A stretch of DNA of 64,000 bases. Origin: Streptomyces scabiei 87.22. Lineage in GTDB: Bacteria; Actinomycetota; Actinomycetes; Streptomycetales; Streptomycetaceae. Location: the NCBI RefSeq assembly GCF_000091305.1, contig NC_013929.1, positions 868,001 to 932,000 on the forward strand. The letters are read 5' to 3'. Below, piece by piece: positions 1 to 9,448 of the stretch (position 1 is the stretch's first letter; each line of letters starts with the position of its first letter). The translations under genes were made by a program, and so were the position numbers. The notes under the pieces were generated by a model that had not been told where the DNA came from, did not search any database, and was given only the letters and a program-made list of their open reading frames with translations.

Positions 1-208
1 CGATGCCCGGCATCCGTACGTCCATCAGTACGACGTCCGGGGCCAGGGCGTGGCACAGCTCCACGGCCCGTAGGCCGTCGGCGGCCTCCCCGACGACCTC
101 GATGTCCGGCGCGGTGCCGAGCGTCACCGCCACACCGGTGCGCAACAGGGCGTCGTCGTCGGCCAGCAGCACACGTACGACCGGGCCCGCGGCGGCACGG
201 GCGGTCAC
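1..208 (-). CDS. NarL/FixJ-type response regulator, receiver domain (cut by left window edge)
   Basis: Only the first 69 or so codons are present; the rest lies beyond position 1. The GTG start at 208 overlaps the stop of the upstream kinase gene as GTGA, so the two are translationally coupled. The visible part is a receiver domain: an acidic pocket DDD near residues 17-19 after a VRVLLA strand, and the phosphoacceptor Asp in LMDVRMPG near residue 63. The DNA-binding half is not visible; a LuxR-type helix-turn-helix is inferred from pairing with a HisKA_3 kinase. It should act as the cytoplasmic output of the kinase at 205-1347. The target genes cannot be read from the sequence. Confidence 0.85.
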   Translation of the reverse strand, partial: MTARAAAGPVVRVLLADDDALLRTGVAVTLGTAPDIEVVGEAADGLRAVELCHALAPDVVLMDVRMPGI

Positions 209-1347
209 CGCAGCGGCAGTTCGACGCTGAGGGCGAACCCGCCGCCGTCACCGGCCGGGCCGTGTGCGACCGATCCGCCGAGCGCGGCGGCCCGTTCCCC
301 GATACCGCGCAGCCCGCGCCCCGGCCGGTACCGGGGCTTCGGCCCCTGACCGGCGTCCACCACGCGGACGAGCACGGTGTCACCCCACCGCTGTCGGCGG
401 ACCGTCACCTCGGCGGACCGGGCGTGGCCGTGCCGCAGGGCGTTCGTCAGCGCCTCCTGGACGATCCGGTGGACGGACGGCCGCAGGGTGCCCGGCAGGG
501 TCAGCGTCTCGGGCTCCATGCGCAGGCGGACGTCCATGCCCGCGTCCGCCATGGGGCCCACGAGCCGGTCCAGATGCCGTGCGTCCAGAGGCGGTTGTTC
601 CGGGATGGTGCCGTCGTCGTGGTCCGCGCCGGTCGGGCCGAGGTCGTCGTCGGCGCGCAGCAGACCGAGGACCCGGTCGAGTTCGGCGAGGGCGTCACGG
701 CCGGTGCGTTCGACGCTGCTCAGCAGCTCCCGGGTGCGGTCGGGGTCGGTGTCGAGGACCAGGCGTCCGGCTCCGGCCTGGACGAGCATGGCGTTCACCG
801 AGTGGCCGACGACATCGTGCAGCTCGCGAGCGATGCGCAGGCGTTCGGCCACGACCGACTCGCGGCGCAGCAGCCGCCGCAGTTCCTCGGTCTCCCTGCG
901 TCGACGAGCCGTGGAGAAGCCGGCCGCCCACACCAGCAGCCAGACCAGGACGACCGCGGCCGGCACCACCGGCGGGTCGTCCTTCGGGGCGAAGTACGCC
1001 AGCACGGCGGGCGGGACGAGCAGCGCGCCGAGCGCGGCCCGGCGGGGGCTCGCGCCGAGGCCCAGCGCGTGGACGGCGATCAGGTTCGCGACCGGGGTCA
1101 GCGGACCGGGGCCGGCCCACAGGGCCTCGACGGCGAGCCCGGCCGTGCCGACCACGAACCCGGCCAGCGGGGCGCGGCGCCGGAACGCCAGGCCGCCGGC
1201 GATCACCGCGGCGAGCGCGACCGTCAGGACCGGGGAGGCGTCGGTGCCGCTGCCCGGGCCCAGCCGGACGGCCGCCATCGCCACGAACACGACGGCGGCC
1301 GACACGACGTCCCCCGGCGGCAACCGCCGGACTCCGACCTCCGCCAT
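205..1347 (-). CDS. Membrane sensor histidine kinase, NarL/DesK (HisKA_3) class
   Basis: The protein has 380 residues from the ATG at 1347, which is preceded by a GGAG-like site; an in-frame start 51 bases upstream lacks one. The N-terminal 145 residues hold several hydrophobic segments, without an obvious extracellular sensor domain. The HisKA_3 dimerisation/phosphoacceptor motif ELHDVVGHS puts the phosphorylated His near residue 177. The C-terminal ATPase shows EALTNALRHG and a DAGQG...GRGLRGIGERAAALGG pattern. It is coupled by GTGA to the response regulator at 1-208, so kinase and regulator form a standard two-gene operon. The signal is unknown; the short membrane domain suggests sensing in or at the membrane. 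Confidence 0.9.
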   Translation of the reverse strand: MAEVGVRRLPPGDVVSAAVVFVAMAAVRLGPGSGTDASPVLTVALAAVIAGGLAFRRRAPLAGFVVGTAGLAVEALWAGPGPLTPVANLIAVHALGLGASPRRAALGALLVPPAVLAYFAPKDDPPVVPAAVVLVWLLVWAAGFSTARRRRETEELRRLLRRESVVAERLRIARELHDVVGHSVNAMLVQAGAGRLVLDTDPDRTRELLSSVERTGRDALAELDRVLGLLRADDDLGPTGADHDDGTIPEQPPLDARHLDRLVGPMADAGMDVRLRMEPETLTLPGTLRPSVHRIVQEALTNALRHGHARSAEVTVRRQRWGDTVLVRVVDAGQGPKPRYRPGRGLRGIGERAAALGGSVAHGPAGDGGGFALSVELPLR

Positions 1348-1465
1348 GCTCCGCCCCGGGTCGTTCGGTACCGGATCGACTCCCGTCCAAACTAACAAGG
1401 TTGACGGAGCATGGGGATCCCCTCCGGCCCCTTCGCGCGGGCCAGCGGGTCAGCCGGCCAGCGGG

Positions 1466-3613
1466 TCAGTGGTCCCAGCGCCGGACGCGGCGGAGCAGGA
1501 CGATCCCGGCGAGCACGGCCACGCCGCCGATCATCGCCGGCCACAGCTGCGCCCCGGTCTCCGCGAGGTCGCCCGCCACCGACTGCGACCCCTGCGATCC
1601 GGACTGCCCGGCGGGCGAGGGGATGTTGACGGCGGGCGTCGTCTGCGCGGGGGCCACGACCGCGCCGCGGTCGTCATCGCCGACGCCCTTGTCCTCACCC
1701 TTGTCGGTGCCGGGGTTGCCGCGCTGGGTCGCCTTCAGCGAGCCGAGGACCTGGGGCTCCTTGTCGTCGCCCTGGTTCGCCTTGTCGTCGCCCTGGTTCG
1801 CCTTGTCGTCCCCGGCGCCGGGGGCCTGAGCGGTCCTGGTCGGTTCGGCCGGGTTCTCGTCCTGGCCCTGGTCCTGGTCCTGGCCGCCGCCCGGCTGCTC
1901 CTGCCCCTGGTCCTGGCCGTCACCGCCCTGAGCGCCGCCGTTGCCCTGGTCACCGTTGCCCTGGCCGTCGTCACCGCCCTGGTCGCCACCGTTGTCCTGA
2001 CCGCCGCCGTTGTCCTGACCGCCGCCGTTGTCCTGACCGCCGCCATTGTCCTGACCGCCGCCGATGTCGGCCGCGTCGCACTCTCGGCCGTCGTTGATGC
2101 AGTCCACCATCGCGCGCATCAGATCTTCGTCGAAGACGTTGATGAAGTCGCCGTGGTCGGTGACGGGCTTGTGGAGCTGCTCGGGGAAGGCGTCCACGGC
2201 GAACAGCGGGCTCGTGCGCCCGCCGTCCTGCAGACTCGGCGCGTCGATGTCGTAGACGATGCGCTGCACCAGCTGCGGGATGGCCTTGAAGCCGGCGCCG
2301 CAACCGCCGTCCGCCGCGGCGAAGGCCACGTGCGTACGGTGGTTGGCGCTGTCGATGTTGCGGCCGTCCCAGCAGCTCTGGAACCGGAACGTGCGCACCA
2401 CGTCACTGCCGGCGGGGCAGAGCGGGTACTTGTCCTTCAGCTGCCGGTCCTCGAACCCGGTGCAGCTCCAGGACGCGTTGGCGTTGGCCGTGCCGTTGAC
2501 GAACGCCTTGGCGTCGCCGGTGATGATGCGCAGCAGCCGCGGCATCTCCGTGACGTCGCCGCGCGGGCTGCCCTCGAACGACATCGTGACCTGCTTGGGC
2601 GTCACGATCTCGCCGACGTTGCCCTCGATGCCGCCGCCGGGAGAGTTGGCGTCCTGCTCGGCGGTGCCGTTCTGCAGGCGGATCACCGGCCAGAAGTACG
2701 AGGAGCGGTCGCCCTGGTTCTCGCAGCTGGTGTCGGCGGCCGCGAGGTCCTGGTCACTGGCGAACGCGCTGTTGCCCTGGTTGCCGACGTAGTCGTGGAA
2801 GTGGTGGGCGCCGTTGGAGACGCCGGGGGCGACGATGACGTTGTCCGAGTTGAACAGGCCGCCCGCGTTCACACCGCAGTCGGTGCTGAAGGAGCCGGTG
2901 GAGCCGTTCTGCCGCCCGCCCCGGTCGCCCGCGTTCGGCTGGACGGTCTTGATGTCGACGTAGTCCGCGGCCACCGGCCCGTTGCCGGCCTGGCCGCCGT
3001 TGCCCTGCTGGCCCTGACCGCCCTGTTGGTCGCCCTGCCCCTGACCCTCCCCGCCGCCGTTCTGACCGCCGGCGTCCTGACCGTCACCGTTCTGGTCACC
3101 GCCGTTCTGGTCACCGCCGCCGTTCTGGTCACCGCCGTTCTGGTTCTCGGCGGGACGCAGCGCGCAGGCGGCGAGGGAGTCGAGTCCCTCGGGGCGGTCG
3201 CCGACGCGGCCGATGGCGATCGCGATCCGCTCGATCGTCGCGGCCCGCTTCTCCTTGAGCGGGTTCATGATCGCGTTGTCGGCGAAGCCGGCGTCCTGCT
3301 GCTGGGCCTGCGCGGAGTTCTGCAGCCGCTGGTAGGCCTCGGCTATCTGCTGGTCCAGGGCGGCGAGTTCCTTGTCGACCTCGGCGCGGGCCCCGTCGGG
3401 CACCTCCGTCAACTTGGCGCCGACGTCCGGGCAGTCGATCGTGCCGGCGGCGGAACGCACCTGCTGGACGGTGTCGTCGGCCGAGTCCTCCTCGGTGGCC
3501 GACGCGTAGACGTTGACGGCCATGAGCCCGCCTCCGCCCAAGATCAGCGCGATCGCGGCTGAGGTCGCGCGCCGTGCTCCTGACGGGCGTCTGCGCCTGG
3601 TGGTGCGTCCCAC
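1466..3613 (-). CDS. Secreted DUF1996 protein with LAETG sortase signal and Gln/Asn/Gly repeat linkers
   Basis: The 715-residue protein starts at GTG 3613 behind AGGAG. It has a twin-arginine-rich N terminus and a hydrophobic signal segment (about residues 15-38), a helical region, a Gln/Asn/Gly-rich linker, and a DUF1996 domain (roughly residues 220-510). Typical DUF1996 pieces are [27 protein letters not shown] and [13 protein letters not shown] second Gly/Asn/Gln/Asp linker follows, then LAETG (about 683-687), a hydrophobic helix and [13 protein letters not shown] plus helix plus basic tail is the signal used by class E sortases in Streptomyces, so wall anchoring is inferred. The molecular activity of DUF1996 is not known; conserved His/Asp/Cys residues hint at polysaccharide binding or hydrolysis, which is speculative. 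No sortase gene lies nearby. Confidence 0.85.
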   Translation of the reverse strand: MGRTTRRRRPSGARRATSAAIALILGGGGLMAVNVYASATEEDSADDTVQQVRSAAGTIDCPDVGAKLTEVPDGARAEVDKELAALDQQIAEAYQRLQNSAQAQQQDAGFADNAIMNPLKEKRAATIERIAIAIGRVGDRPEGLDSLAACALRPAENQNGGDQNGGGDQNGGDQNGDGQDAGGQNGGGEGQGQGDQQGGQGQQGNGGQAGNGPVAADYVDIKTVQPNAGDRGGRQNGSTGSFSTDCGVNAGGLFNSDNVIVAPGVSNGAHHFHDYVGNQGNSAFASDQDLAAADTSCENQGDRSSYFWPVIRLQNGTAEQDANSPGGGIEGNVGEIVTPKQVTMSFEGSPRGDVTEMPRLLRIITGDAKAFVNGTANANASWSCTGFEDRQLKDKYPLCPAGSDVVRTFRFQSCWDGRNIDSANHRTHVAFAAADGGCGAGFKAIPQLVQRIVYDIDAPSLQDGGRTSPLFAVDAFPEQLHKPVTDHGDFINVFDEDLMRAMVDCINDGRECDAADIGGGQDNGGGQDNGGGQDNGGGQDNGGDQGGDDGQGNGDQGNGGAQGGDGQDQGQEQPGGGQDQDQGQDENPAEPTRTAQAPGAGDDKANQGDDKANQGDDKEPQVLGSLKATQRGNPGTDKGEDKGVGDDDRGAVVAPAQTTPAVNIPSPAGQSGSQGSQSVAGDLAETGAQLWPAMIGGVAVLAGIVLLRRVRRWDH
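1987..2063. repeat. 18-bp in-frame tandem repeat encoding QDNGGG
   Basis: About four copies of an 18-base unit (gaccgccgccgttgtcct on the plus strand) lie inside the DUF1996 gene and encode (QDNGGG)n. A 21-base unit is repeated near 1759-1811 (ANQGDDK), and further NGG-type repeats lie near 3000-3140. These form flexible, hydrophilic wall-spanning linkers and could change copy number by slippage without breaking the frame. Confidence 0.85.
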
Positions 3614-3852
3614 GGATAGCTCCTACAACGTCGTGATCGGGTCCGGACATGAAAAACCCCAGCCCCATACGGAGCCGGAGCCCAAAGTGTTCAAACGTCC
3701 CGGGAATTCACAGGAAGATGACAGGTAGCGGGAAGCCACACATGGTCAAAGCGGCAGCAAGCGCTCTCCGTACCGTGTCGTCGAGGGCACCGGCCGTGAC
3801 CGCGCGCGACCCCCTCTCGCCTCCGGGCGCGGGGCAGTGTAGACATGGGCAC

Positions 3853-6630
3853 ATGGTGCGTCTCCTGGGTCGATCTCGCTCTCGGTCGACCCGCCGCCCC
3901 CAGGGCCGGTCCGCGCAGGGCCCGGACGACCGCGCCCGGCGGGTACGGCACGGAACCGACGGCGGCGCGAGCCGGGGACCCGAACACCGCGCAGGCCCGC
4001 TCGCGGGGCTGCGGTCGGCGGTGGGCGGGCGCAGCGTCGCCGGGCAGGTCTTCCTGCTCCAGGTGGTGATCGTGCTGGTGCTGGTCGTGTCGGCCGTGGT
4101 GGCGCTGGTTCTCCAGGTGCGGCACGACAGCAGCGAGGAGGCGCACAACCGTTCGCTCGCCGTGGCGGAGACCTTCGCCAACGCGCCGGGCACCCGGGAG
4201 GCGCTGGCCGCGGACGACCCCACCGCGATCCTCCAGCCGAGGGCGGAGGCCGCCCGGGTCCAGTCCAAGGTCGACTTCATCGTCGTGATGAACACCGACG
4301 GGATCCGCTACACCCATCCCAAGCCGGACCGCATCGGCAAGAAGTTCGTGGGCACCCTCGGGCCGGCGCTGAAGGGCGAGTCCTTCACCGAGGAGGTCAA
4401 CGGCACCCTCGGCCCCCTCGTCCAGGCCGTGGTGCCGGTCAAGGACCCCGACGGCAAGGTGGTCGGCCTGGTCTCGGCCGGGATCACCACCGAGAACGTG
4501 GGCGGGGTCGCGGAACAGCAGCTGCCCCTGGTGCTGATCGCCGCCGCGGCCGCCCTCGCGCTGGCCACGGCGGGCACGGCACTGGTCAGCAAGCGGCTCC
4601 TGCGCCAGACCCACGGCCTCGGTCCGTCCGAGATGACCCGCATGTACGAGCACCACGACGCGGTGCTGCACGCCGTACGGGAAGGCGTGATCATCATCGG
4701 CGGCGGGGGCCGGCTGCTGCTCGCCAACGACGAGGCGCACCGCCTGCTCGACCTGCCCGCGGACGCCGAGGGACAGGACGTCCACGCCCTGGGGCTGGAA
4801 TCCCCCATGGCCGACCTGCTGGCCTCGGGGCGCGTCGCCAACGACGAGGTGCACCTCGTCGGCGACCGGCTGCTCGCCGTCAACCAGCGGGCCACCGATC
4901 TGCAGGGCGAGCCCTCCGGCAGCGTGGCCACGTTCCGCGACTCCACCGAGCTGCGTGCCCTCTCCGGGCGCGCCGAGGCGGCCAGGGAGCGTCTGCGGCT
5001 GCTCTACGACGCCGGAGTGGGCGTCGGCACCGGCCTGGACGTGACCCGCACCGCCGAGGAGCTGGCGGAGGTGGCCGTCCCCCGGTTCGCGGACTTCGTC
5101 ACCGTGGACCTCGCCCCGGCGGCGCTCAACGGCGACGAGCCCGACACGGTCACCCGGCTGCGCCGTACGGCCTGCAGCGGCATCCGCAAGGACGCCCCCC
5201 TGTACAAGGTGGGCGAGCGGATCGACCTCGTCGCCTCCTCGCCGCAGGCCCGCAGCATCGACAGCGGCACCTCGACCCTGGTGACCGACCTCAGCCGGGC
5301 CTCTGGCTGGCAGGCGCAGGATCTCGAACGGTCGGCGCAGGTCGTCGAGTACGGCATCCACTCGCTGATCACCGTGCCGTTGCGGGTGGGCCAGCTGGTG
5401 CTGGGGGTCGCCAACTTCTGGCGCTCGGAGAAGCCCGAGCCGTTCGACCAGGAGGAACGGGCGCTCGCCGAGGAGCTCGTCGCGCGGGCGGCGGTGTCCA
5501 TCGACAACGCGCGCCGGTACACCCGCGAGCACACGATGGCGGAGGCCCTGCAGCGCAGCCTGCTGCCGCGCAACCTCCCCGAGCAGAGCGCCCTGGACGT
5601 CGCCTACCGCTATCTTCCGGCGCAGGCCGGGGTGGGCGGGGACTGGTTCGACGTGCTCCCGCTGTCCGGCACCCGGGTCGCGGTCGTCGTCGGCGACGTC
5701 GTGGGGCACGGGCTGCACGCGGCGGCCACGATGGGGCGGCTGCGCACCGCCGTGCACAACTTCACCGCGCTGGATCTGCCGCCGGACGAGATCCTCGGGC
5801 TGCTGGACGAGATGGTCAGCCGGATCGACCAGGACGAGGCGGCCCTGGACGGCACCGCGCCGATCACCGGGGCGACCTGTCTGTACGCCGTCTACGACCC
5901 TGTCTCGCGGCGCTGCGACGTCGCCAGGGCGGGTCATCCGCCGCTCGCGGTGGCCCGGCCCGACGGCACCGTGGAGTTCCCCGAGGTGCCGGCCGGCCCA
6001 CCGCTCGGCCTGGGCGGACTGCCCTTCGAGACGGCCCGGCTGGAGCTGGACGAGGGCAGCCGGCTGGTGCTCTACACCGACGGGCTCGTCGAGCACCGGG
6101 ACCGGGACATCGACGACGGTCTCGAACTGTTGCGCACGGCGCTGACCGGGGCCGACACCTCCCCGCAGGGCACCTGCGAGGCCGTGCTCGACGCGCTGCC
6201 GCCGAGCCGCGCGAGCGACGACATCGCGCTGATCGTCGCCCGCACCCGGGCGCTGGACCGGGACCGTGTCGTGGAGTGGGAGGTGCCGGACGACCCGGCG
6301 GCCGTCCGCCGGGCGCGCTCCGAGGCCACCCGGCAGCTGACCGCCTGGGGCCTGGAGGAGCTGGAGTTCACCACCGAGCTGATCCTCAGCGAGCTGGTCA
6401 CCAACGCCATCCGGTACGGCGGCGGCCCCATCCGGGTCCGTCTGATCCACGACAGCCGGCTGATCTGCGAGGTCACCGACAGCAGCCACACCTCGCCCCA
6501 TCTGCGGTACGCCGCGACCACCGACGAGGGCGGCCGGGGGCTGTACCTCATCGCGCAGCTCACCCAGCGCTGGGGCACCCGCTACTCCCCCACGGGCAAG
6601 ACCATCTGGACCGAACAGGCACTGCCCTGA
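3853..6630 (+). CDS. Cache/PAS/GAF/SpoIIE-type PP2C phosphatase with C-terminal RsbW-like ATPase
   Basis: The protein is 925 residues from ATG 3853; the frame is open further upstream, so the start is uncertain. There is a basic N terminus, a membrane helix (about 66-90), an extracellular Cache-like sensor (about 95-215, with VDFIVVMNTDG), and a second helix (about 224-245). A PAS domain (about 262-365), GAF domain (about 385-555), SpoIIE-family PP2C phosphatase (about 585-790) and GHKL ATPase (about 800-920) follow. The PP2C part has GVGGDWFDVLPLSG, VVGDVVGHG and YTDGLVEHRDRD. The ATPase part has ELVTNAIRYGG and DEGGRGLYLIAQ. Such proteins can act as both phosphatase and kinase in partner-switching control of sigma factors; the anti-anti-sigma partner is not next to it. 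A paralogue lies at 57071-59461. Confidence 0.9.
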   Translation: MVRLLGRSRSRSTRRPQGRSAQGPDDRARRVRHGTDGGASRGPEHRAGPLAGLRSAVGGRSVAGQVFLLQVVIVLVLVVSAVVALVLQVRHDSSEEAHNRSLAVAETFANAPGTREALAADDPTAILQPRAEAARVQSKVDFIVVMNTDGIRYTHPKPDRIGKKFVGTLGPALKGESFTEEVNGTLGPLVQAVVPVKDPDGKVVGLVSAGITTENVGGVAEQQLPLVLIAAAAALALATAGTALVSKRLLRQTHGLGPSEMTRMYEHHDAVLHAVREGVIIIGGGGRLLLANDEAHRLLDLPADAEGQDVHALGLESPMADLLASGRVANDEVHLVGDRLLAVNQRATDLQGEPSGSVATFRDSTELRALSGRAEAARERLRLLYDAGVGVGTGLDVTRTAEELAEVAVPRFADFVTVDLAPAALNGDEPDTVTRLRRTACSGIRKDAPLYKVGERIDLVASSPQARSIDSGTSTLVTDLSRASGWQAQDLERSAQVVEYGIHSLITVPLRVGQLVLGVANFWRSEKPEPFDQEERALAEELVARAAVSIDNARRYTREHTMAEALQRSLLPRNLPEQSALDVAYRYLPAQAGVGGDWFDVLPLSGTRVAVVVGDVVGHGLHAAATMGRLRTAVHNFTALDLPPDEILGLLDEMVSRIDQDEAALDGTAPITGATCLYAVYDPVSRRCDVARAGHPPLAVARPDGTVEFPEVPAGPPLGLGGLPFETARLELDEGSRLVLYTDGLVEHRDRDIDDGLELLRTALTGADTSPQGTCEAVLDALPPSRASDDIALIVARTRALDRDRVVEWEVPDDPAAVRRARSEATRQLTAWGLEELEFTTELILSELVTNAIRYGGGPIRVRLIHDSRLICEVTDSSHTSPHLRYAATTDEGGRGLYLIAQLTQRWGTRYSPTGKTIWTEQALP

Positions 6631-6642
6631 CGGTCCTCGACA

Positions 6643-6667
6643 GGCCCCGCCGTTCGAGGGCGGGGCC
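6643..6667 (+). terminator. Hairpin after the PP2C regulator
   Basis: Perfect 9-bp arms GGCCCCGCC / GGCGGGGCC with a 7-base loop start 12 bases after the stop at 6630. No T-tract follows, which is normal for Streptomyces. It separates the regulator from the oxidoreductase gene at 6694. Confidence 0.65.
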
Positions 6668-6693
6668 GCCACAGCGCAAGGAGAGACCGGAGC

Positions 6694-7581
6694 ATGCGTA
6701 TCGGACTGCTCGGAACCGGCCCGTGGGCCGACATGGCCTACGCCCCCGCGCTCGGCGCGCACCCGGAGCTGGACTTCGCGGGGGTGTGGGGCAGGCGCCC
6801 GGAGGCGGCCAAGGCACTCGCCGACCGGCACGGCGGCGTGCCCGTGTACGAGGACGTGGACACCCTGTTCGCCGACGTGGACGCGGTCGCCGTGGCCCTG
6901 CCGCCCGCCGTCCAGGCACCGCTGGCGGCGCGTGCCGCCCGGGCGGGCTGCCATCTGCTGCTCGACAAGCCCCTGGCGACGGACGTCGGGCAGGGGCGGG
7001 CCGTCGTGGAGGCGGTGGCGGAGTCCGGGGTGGCCTCGGTCGTCTTCTTCACCGCCCGCTTCCAGGCCGCCGTCGACGCGTGGATCACCGCGCAGGCCGC
7101 GGCCGGGGGCTGGTTCACGGCCCGTGCGGAGTGGTTCGGATCGCTGTTCGACGACGAGAGCGACAGTCCCTTCGCCGACTCGCCGTGGCGGCGCGAGAAG
7201 GGCGGCCTGTGGGACGTGGGCCCGCACGCCCTGTCGGTGCTGCTGCCCGTCCTCGGGGACGTGGAGCAGGTCGCGGCCGCCGTGCGCGGGGCCGGGGACA
7301 CGGTCCACCTGGTGCTGCTGCACGCCGGCGGGGCGTCCAGCACGCTCACGCTCAGCCTCACCGCGCCGCCCGCGGCCTCCGGGACGACGGTCGAGCTGCG
7401 CGGCCGGACCGGGACGACCGTACTGCCGGGGTCCGACGAGGGGGCCGTGGAGGCACTCGTACGGGCGGGGGACGCGCTGCTGGCGGCCGCGCGCGGTGGC
7501 CGTCCGCATCCGTGCGACGCCGCCTTCGCGCTGCGCGTGACGGAGCTGCTCGTCGCCGCGGAGGAACGGCTGACCGGCTGA
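6694..7581 (+). CDS. Gfo/Idh/MocA-family NAD(P)-dependent oxidoreductase
   Basis: The 295-residue protein starts at ATG 6694 behind AAGGAGAG. The N-terminal Rossmann fold begins RIGLLGTGPWADMAYAP, and DKPLATDV near residues 90-98 matches the conserved E/DKP motif whose Lys takes part in catalysis. WDVGPHALSVLL near residue 170 matches the family's GG-DxGxH region, where the His helps bind the substrate. The length is a little under the usual 330-380, with a compact C-terminal beta-sheet domain. Members oxidise or reduce sugars, inositols and related alcohols; the substrate cannot be inferred. The gene stands alone between the PP2C regulator and a membrane protein gene. Confidence 0.9.
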   Translation: MRIGLLGTGPWADMAYAPALGAHPELDFAGVWGRRPEAAKALADRHGGVPVYEDVDTLFADVDAVAVALPPAVQAPLAARAARAGCHLLLDKPLATDVGQGRAVVEAVAESGVASVVFFTARFQAAVDAWITAQAAAGGWFTARAEWFGSLFDDESDSPFADSPWRREKGGLWDVGPHALSVLLPVLGDVEQVAAAVRGAGDTVHLVLLHAGGASSTLTLSLTAPPAASGTTVELRGRTGTTVLPGSDEGAVEALVRAGDALLAAARGGRPHPCDAAFALRVTELLVAAEERLTG

Positions 7582-7624
7582 CACACGCCGCCCGAGTGCC
7601 CGTTCGAGTTTAGGTGGGCTTTAT

Positions 7625-7641
7625 ACCGGACATCGTCCGGT
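7625..7641. promoter_or_regulatory. Palindrome ACCGGAC-atc-GTCCGGT upstream of the membrane protein gene
   Basis: Perfect 7-bp arms with a 3-base spacer lie 48 bases before the GTG at 7690, next to an AT-richer stretch (tttaggtgggctttata). The position fits an operator or promoter region. No regulator gene is adjacent, so its binding protein is unknown. It could also form a small hairpin ending transcription from 6694-7581. Confidence 0.4.
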
Positions 7642-7689
7642 GGCGGGCACGCCTCCGCCTCGCGCGTCCCGTGAGCGTGAGGAGGGCCC

Positions 7690-8481
7690 GTGAGCGCGAC
7701 GAACGGGAGCGCCGCCGAGAACCTGCGGCGCAGACTGGCGGCCTCGAAGAAGGATCAGGACGCGCGGACGGTCATGCGGCTGCGCCTGGGGGTCGGGATC
7801 ATCGGTGTCCTGCTGCCCCTGGCGCTGCCGGCCGGCAACTGGATCGCGGCGCGGCTCACCGGCGGCGACGGCGGCGACGCCTGGCCCGGTTCCATGAGCG
7901 GCTCGTACCACACCAGCACCCGCGATCTCTTCGTCGGCGGTCTCTGCGCCCTCGGGATCTTCCTGGTCGTCTACCGTTTCAACCGGTTCCACGACGTTCT
8001 GGGCACCGTCGCCGGACTCTGCGCCCTCGGCGTCGCCCTCTTCCCCACCGCGCCGGGATCCGGGGGCGACGCGGGGCAGCAGACGGTCTCGGTCCTGCAC
8101 CAGGTCCTCGCCGTCGCCCTGCTGACGGCGATGGCGGCGTTCTGCCTCTTCATGCACGGGGCGCCGGGCATCAAGGAACGGTCGTACGTCCGGCGTCCCT
8201 ACCTCGTTGCGGGGGTGCTGATCCTCGTCTTCATGGCGCTCGCGGCCGTCGCGGCGGCCACCGGGGTGGGCGAGGACTGGACGATCACCCCCCTGTACCT
8301 GTGCGAATGGCTCTCCGTCTGGTCCTTCGGCTTCGCCTGGACGGGCGCGGCGCTGTCCCTGGCCGCGGACATCGACCGGCTGCCCCGGACCCGGGCGGCC
8401 GTGGGCGCCGTCCTCGGGTGGCTGCGCTCGCTCGGCGGCCTCCTGGGCCGGGGCCGGACGCGCTCCCGCCCGGCCGTGTGA
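7690..8481 (+). CDS. Polytopic membrane protein, DUF998-like
   Basis: The protein is 263 residues from GTG 7690, with a GGAGGG site upstream. After a basic cytoplasmic N terminus it has about six or seven hydrophobic segments (near residues 37-55, 75-95, 100-120, 135-155, 165-190, 200-225). The short motif SGSYHTSTRDLFVG resembles the first loop of DUF998-type membrane proteins. No catalytic motif is visible and the function is unknown. It ends 22 bases from the convergent hydrolase gene. Confidence 0.7.
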   Translation: MSATNGSAAENLRRRLAASKKDQDARTVMRLRLGVGIIGVLLPLALPAGNWIAARLTGGDGGDAWPGSMSGSYHTSTRDLFVGGLCALGIFLVVYRFNRFHDVLGTVAGLCALGVALFPTAPGSGGDAGQQTVSVLHQVLAVALLTAMAAFCLFMHGAPGIKERSYVRRPYLVAGVLILVFMALAAVAAATGVGEDWTITPLYLCEWLSVWSFGFAWTGAALSLAADIDRLPRTRAAVGAVLGWLRSLGGLLGRGRTRSRPAV

Positions 8482-8502
8482 TGCCGGGAACGCGCCGGGG
8501 GG

Positions 8503-9285
8503 TCAGGGACGGGCGCCGGTGAGAAAGCGGTCGAGGGTGGCGGTGAGCTCCGCCGGCTTCTCCACCGGGAGTTCGTGACCGGCGTCCAGGATGCGCACCT
8601 CGGCGTCCTGGCACGCGGTGGCCATGCGCAGCATCTGGGAGACCGGGAGCTGGATGTCGTGGTAGCCGTGGACGAGCAGGGTCGGTGTGCTGATCTCGCC
8701 GAGCCGGTCGAGGACGTCGAAGGCGCGCATGGCGCCGTACAGGGTCATGACGACCTCGCGCGGGGTGGCCGCCGAGGCACGGATGTACTCCCGGATCTGC
8801 TCGCGGGGGTAGCCGGGGGCGAAGGCCCGCTGGATGTTGGCGGCGACGAACAGCTTGAAGGGGACGCGGGTGGAGACGGCCATCAGCAGGCCGCGGCCGC
8901 GGCTGTAGGTCATGCGGCCGATGGAGTTGACCAGCACCAGGCGCTCGACCCGCTCCGGGTGGGCGAGGGTGATCGTCTGGGAGATCATGCCGCCCATGGA
9001 GTGCCCGACGAGGACGAACCGCTGGACCTCCAGATGGTCGAGGAGGGCGAGCACGTCCTCGGCCAGCTCCTCGATCGTGCGCACCCCCGCGCCACGGCTC
9101 TCGCCGTGGCCGCGCAGGTCCAGCCGGATCACGCGCCGCTTCCCGGAGAAGTGCGCGACCTGGTGGTCCCAGCGGTGCCGGTTCGCGGTCCATCCGTGCA
9201 CGAAGACCAGGGGCACGCCGTCACCGTCGCGGGGGCCCTCGTCGTCGTACGTCAGCACGGCGCCGTCGACTTCGAGCTGCGGCAT
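8503..9285 (-). CDS. Alpha/beta-fold hydrolase
   Basis: The 260-residue protein starts at ATG 9285 behind AGGAGG. Family marks are the oxyanion segment VFVHGWTANRHRWD (about 28-41), the nucleophile elbow LVGHSMGGM (Ser near 97), an acidic residue in LLVHGYHD near 206, and the catalytic His in DAGHELPVEKP near 235. These place it with the small soluble esterase/haloperoxidase-like/C-C hydrolases of about 260-280 residues. The substrate is unknown. It is monocistronic, convergent with the membrane protein gene and divergent from the aldo/keto reductase gene. Confidence 0.9.
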   Translation of the reverse strand: MPQLEVDGAVLTYDDEGPRDGDGVPLVFVHGWTANRHRWDHQVAHFSGKRRVIRLDLRGHGESRGAGVRTIEELAEDVLALLDHLEVQRFVLVGHSMGGMISQTITLAHPERVERLVLVNSIGRMTYSRGRGLLMAVSTRVPFKLFVAANIQRAFAPGYPREQIREYIRASAATPREVVMTLYGAMRAFDVLDRLGEISTPTLLVHGYHDIQLPVSQMLRMATACQDAEVRILDAGHELPVEKPAELTATLDRFLTGARP

Positions 9286-9448
9286 GGGGCCTCCTGCGGT
9301 GCGGTCCGGTTACTGACCGGTACCGTAGCCGCCTCCCCGGCCCCTCGTCACCGGCGTCCGCCGGGGAATCCGCGGAGCCGCGCGAAGGACACGTCCGCCC
9401 GGACCGGCCGCAGGACCGGACCCACCCGGCGGATGACAGACTGACGGC

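Noticed and set aside
1980..2063. CRISPR-like short repeats
   Set aside because: The units are contiguous 18-bp tandem copies without spacers and encode QDNGGG in frame within the DUF1996 gene.
377..3562. A 1061-codon open frame on the plus strand and similar long frames (for example 3691-7584 minus, 35081-38341 minus, 35368-37944 plus)
   Set aside because: They lie antisense to genes with clear domain motifs. Their translations are Arg/Pro/Ala- or Val/Asp/Gly-rich without motifs, which is the usual effect of third-position GC bias.
7610..7628. Second iron-box-like sequence TTAGGTGGGCTTTATACC
   Set aside because: Only the left half matches; the right half diverges, and the downstream membrane protein has no iron link.
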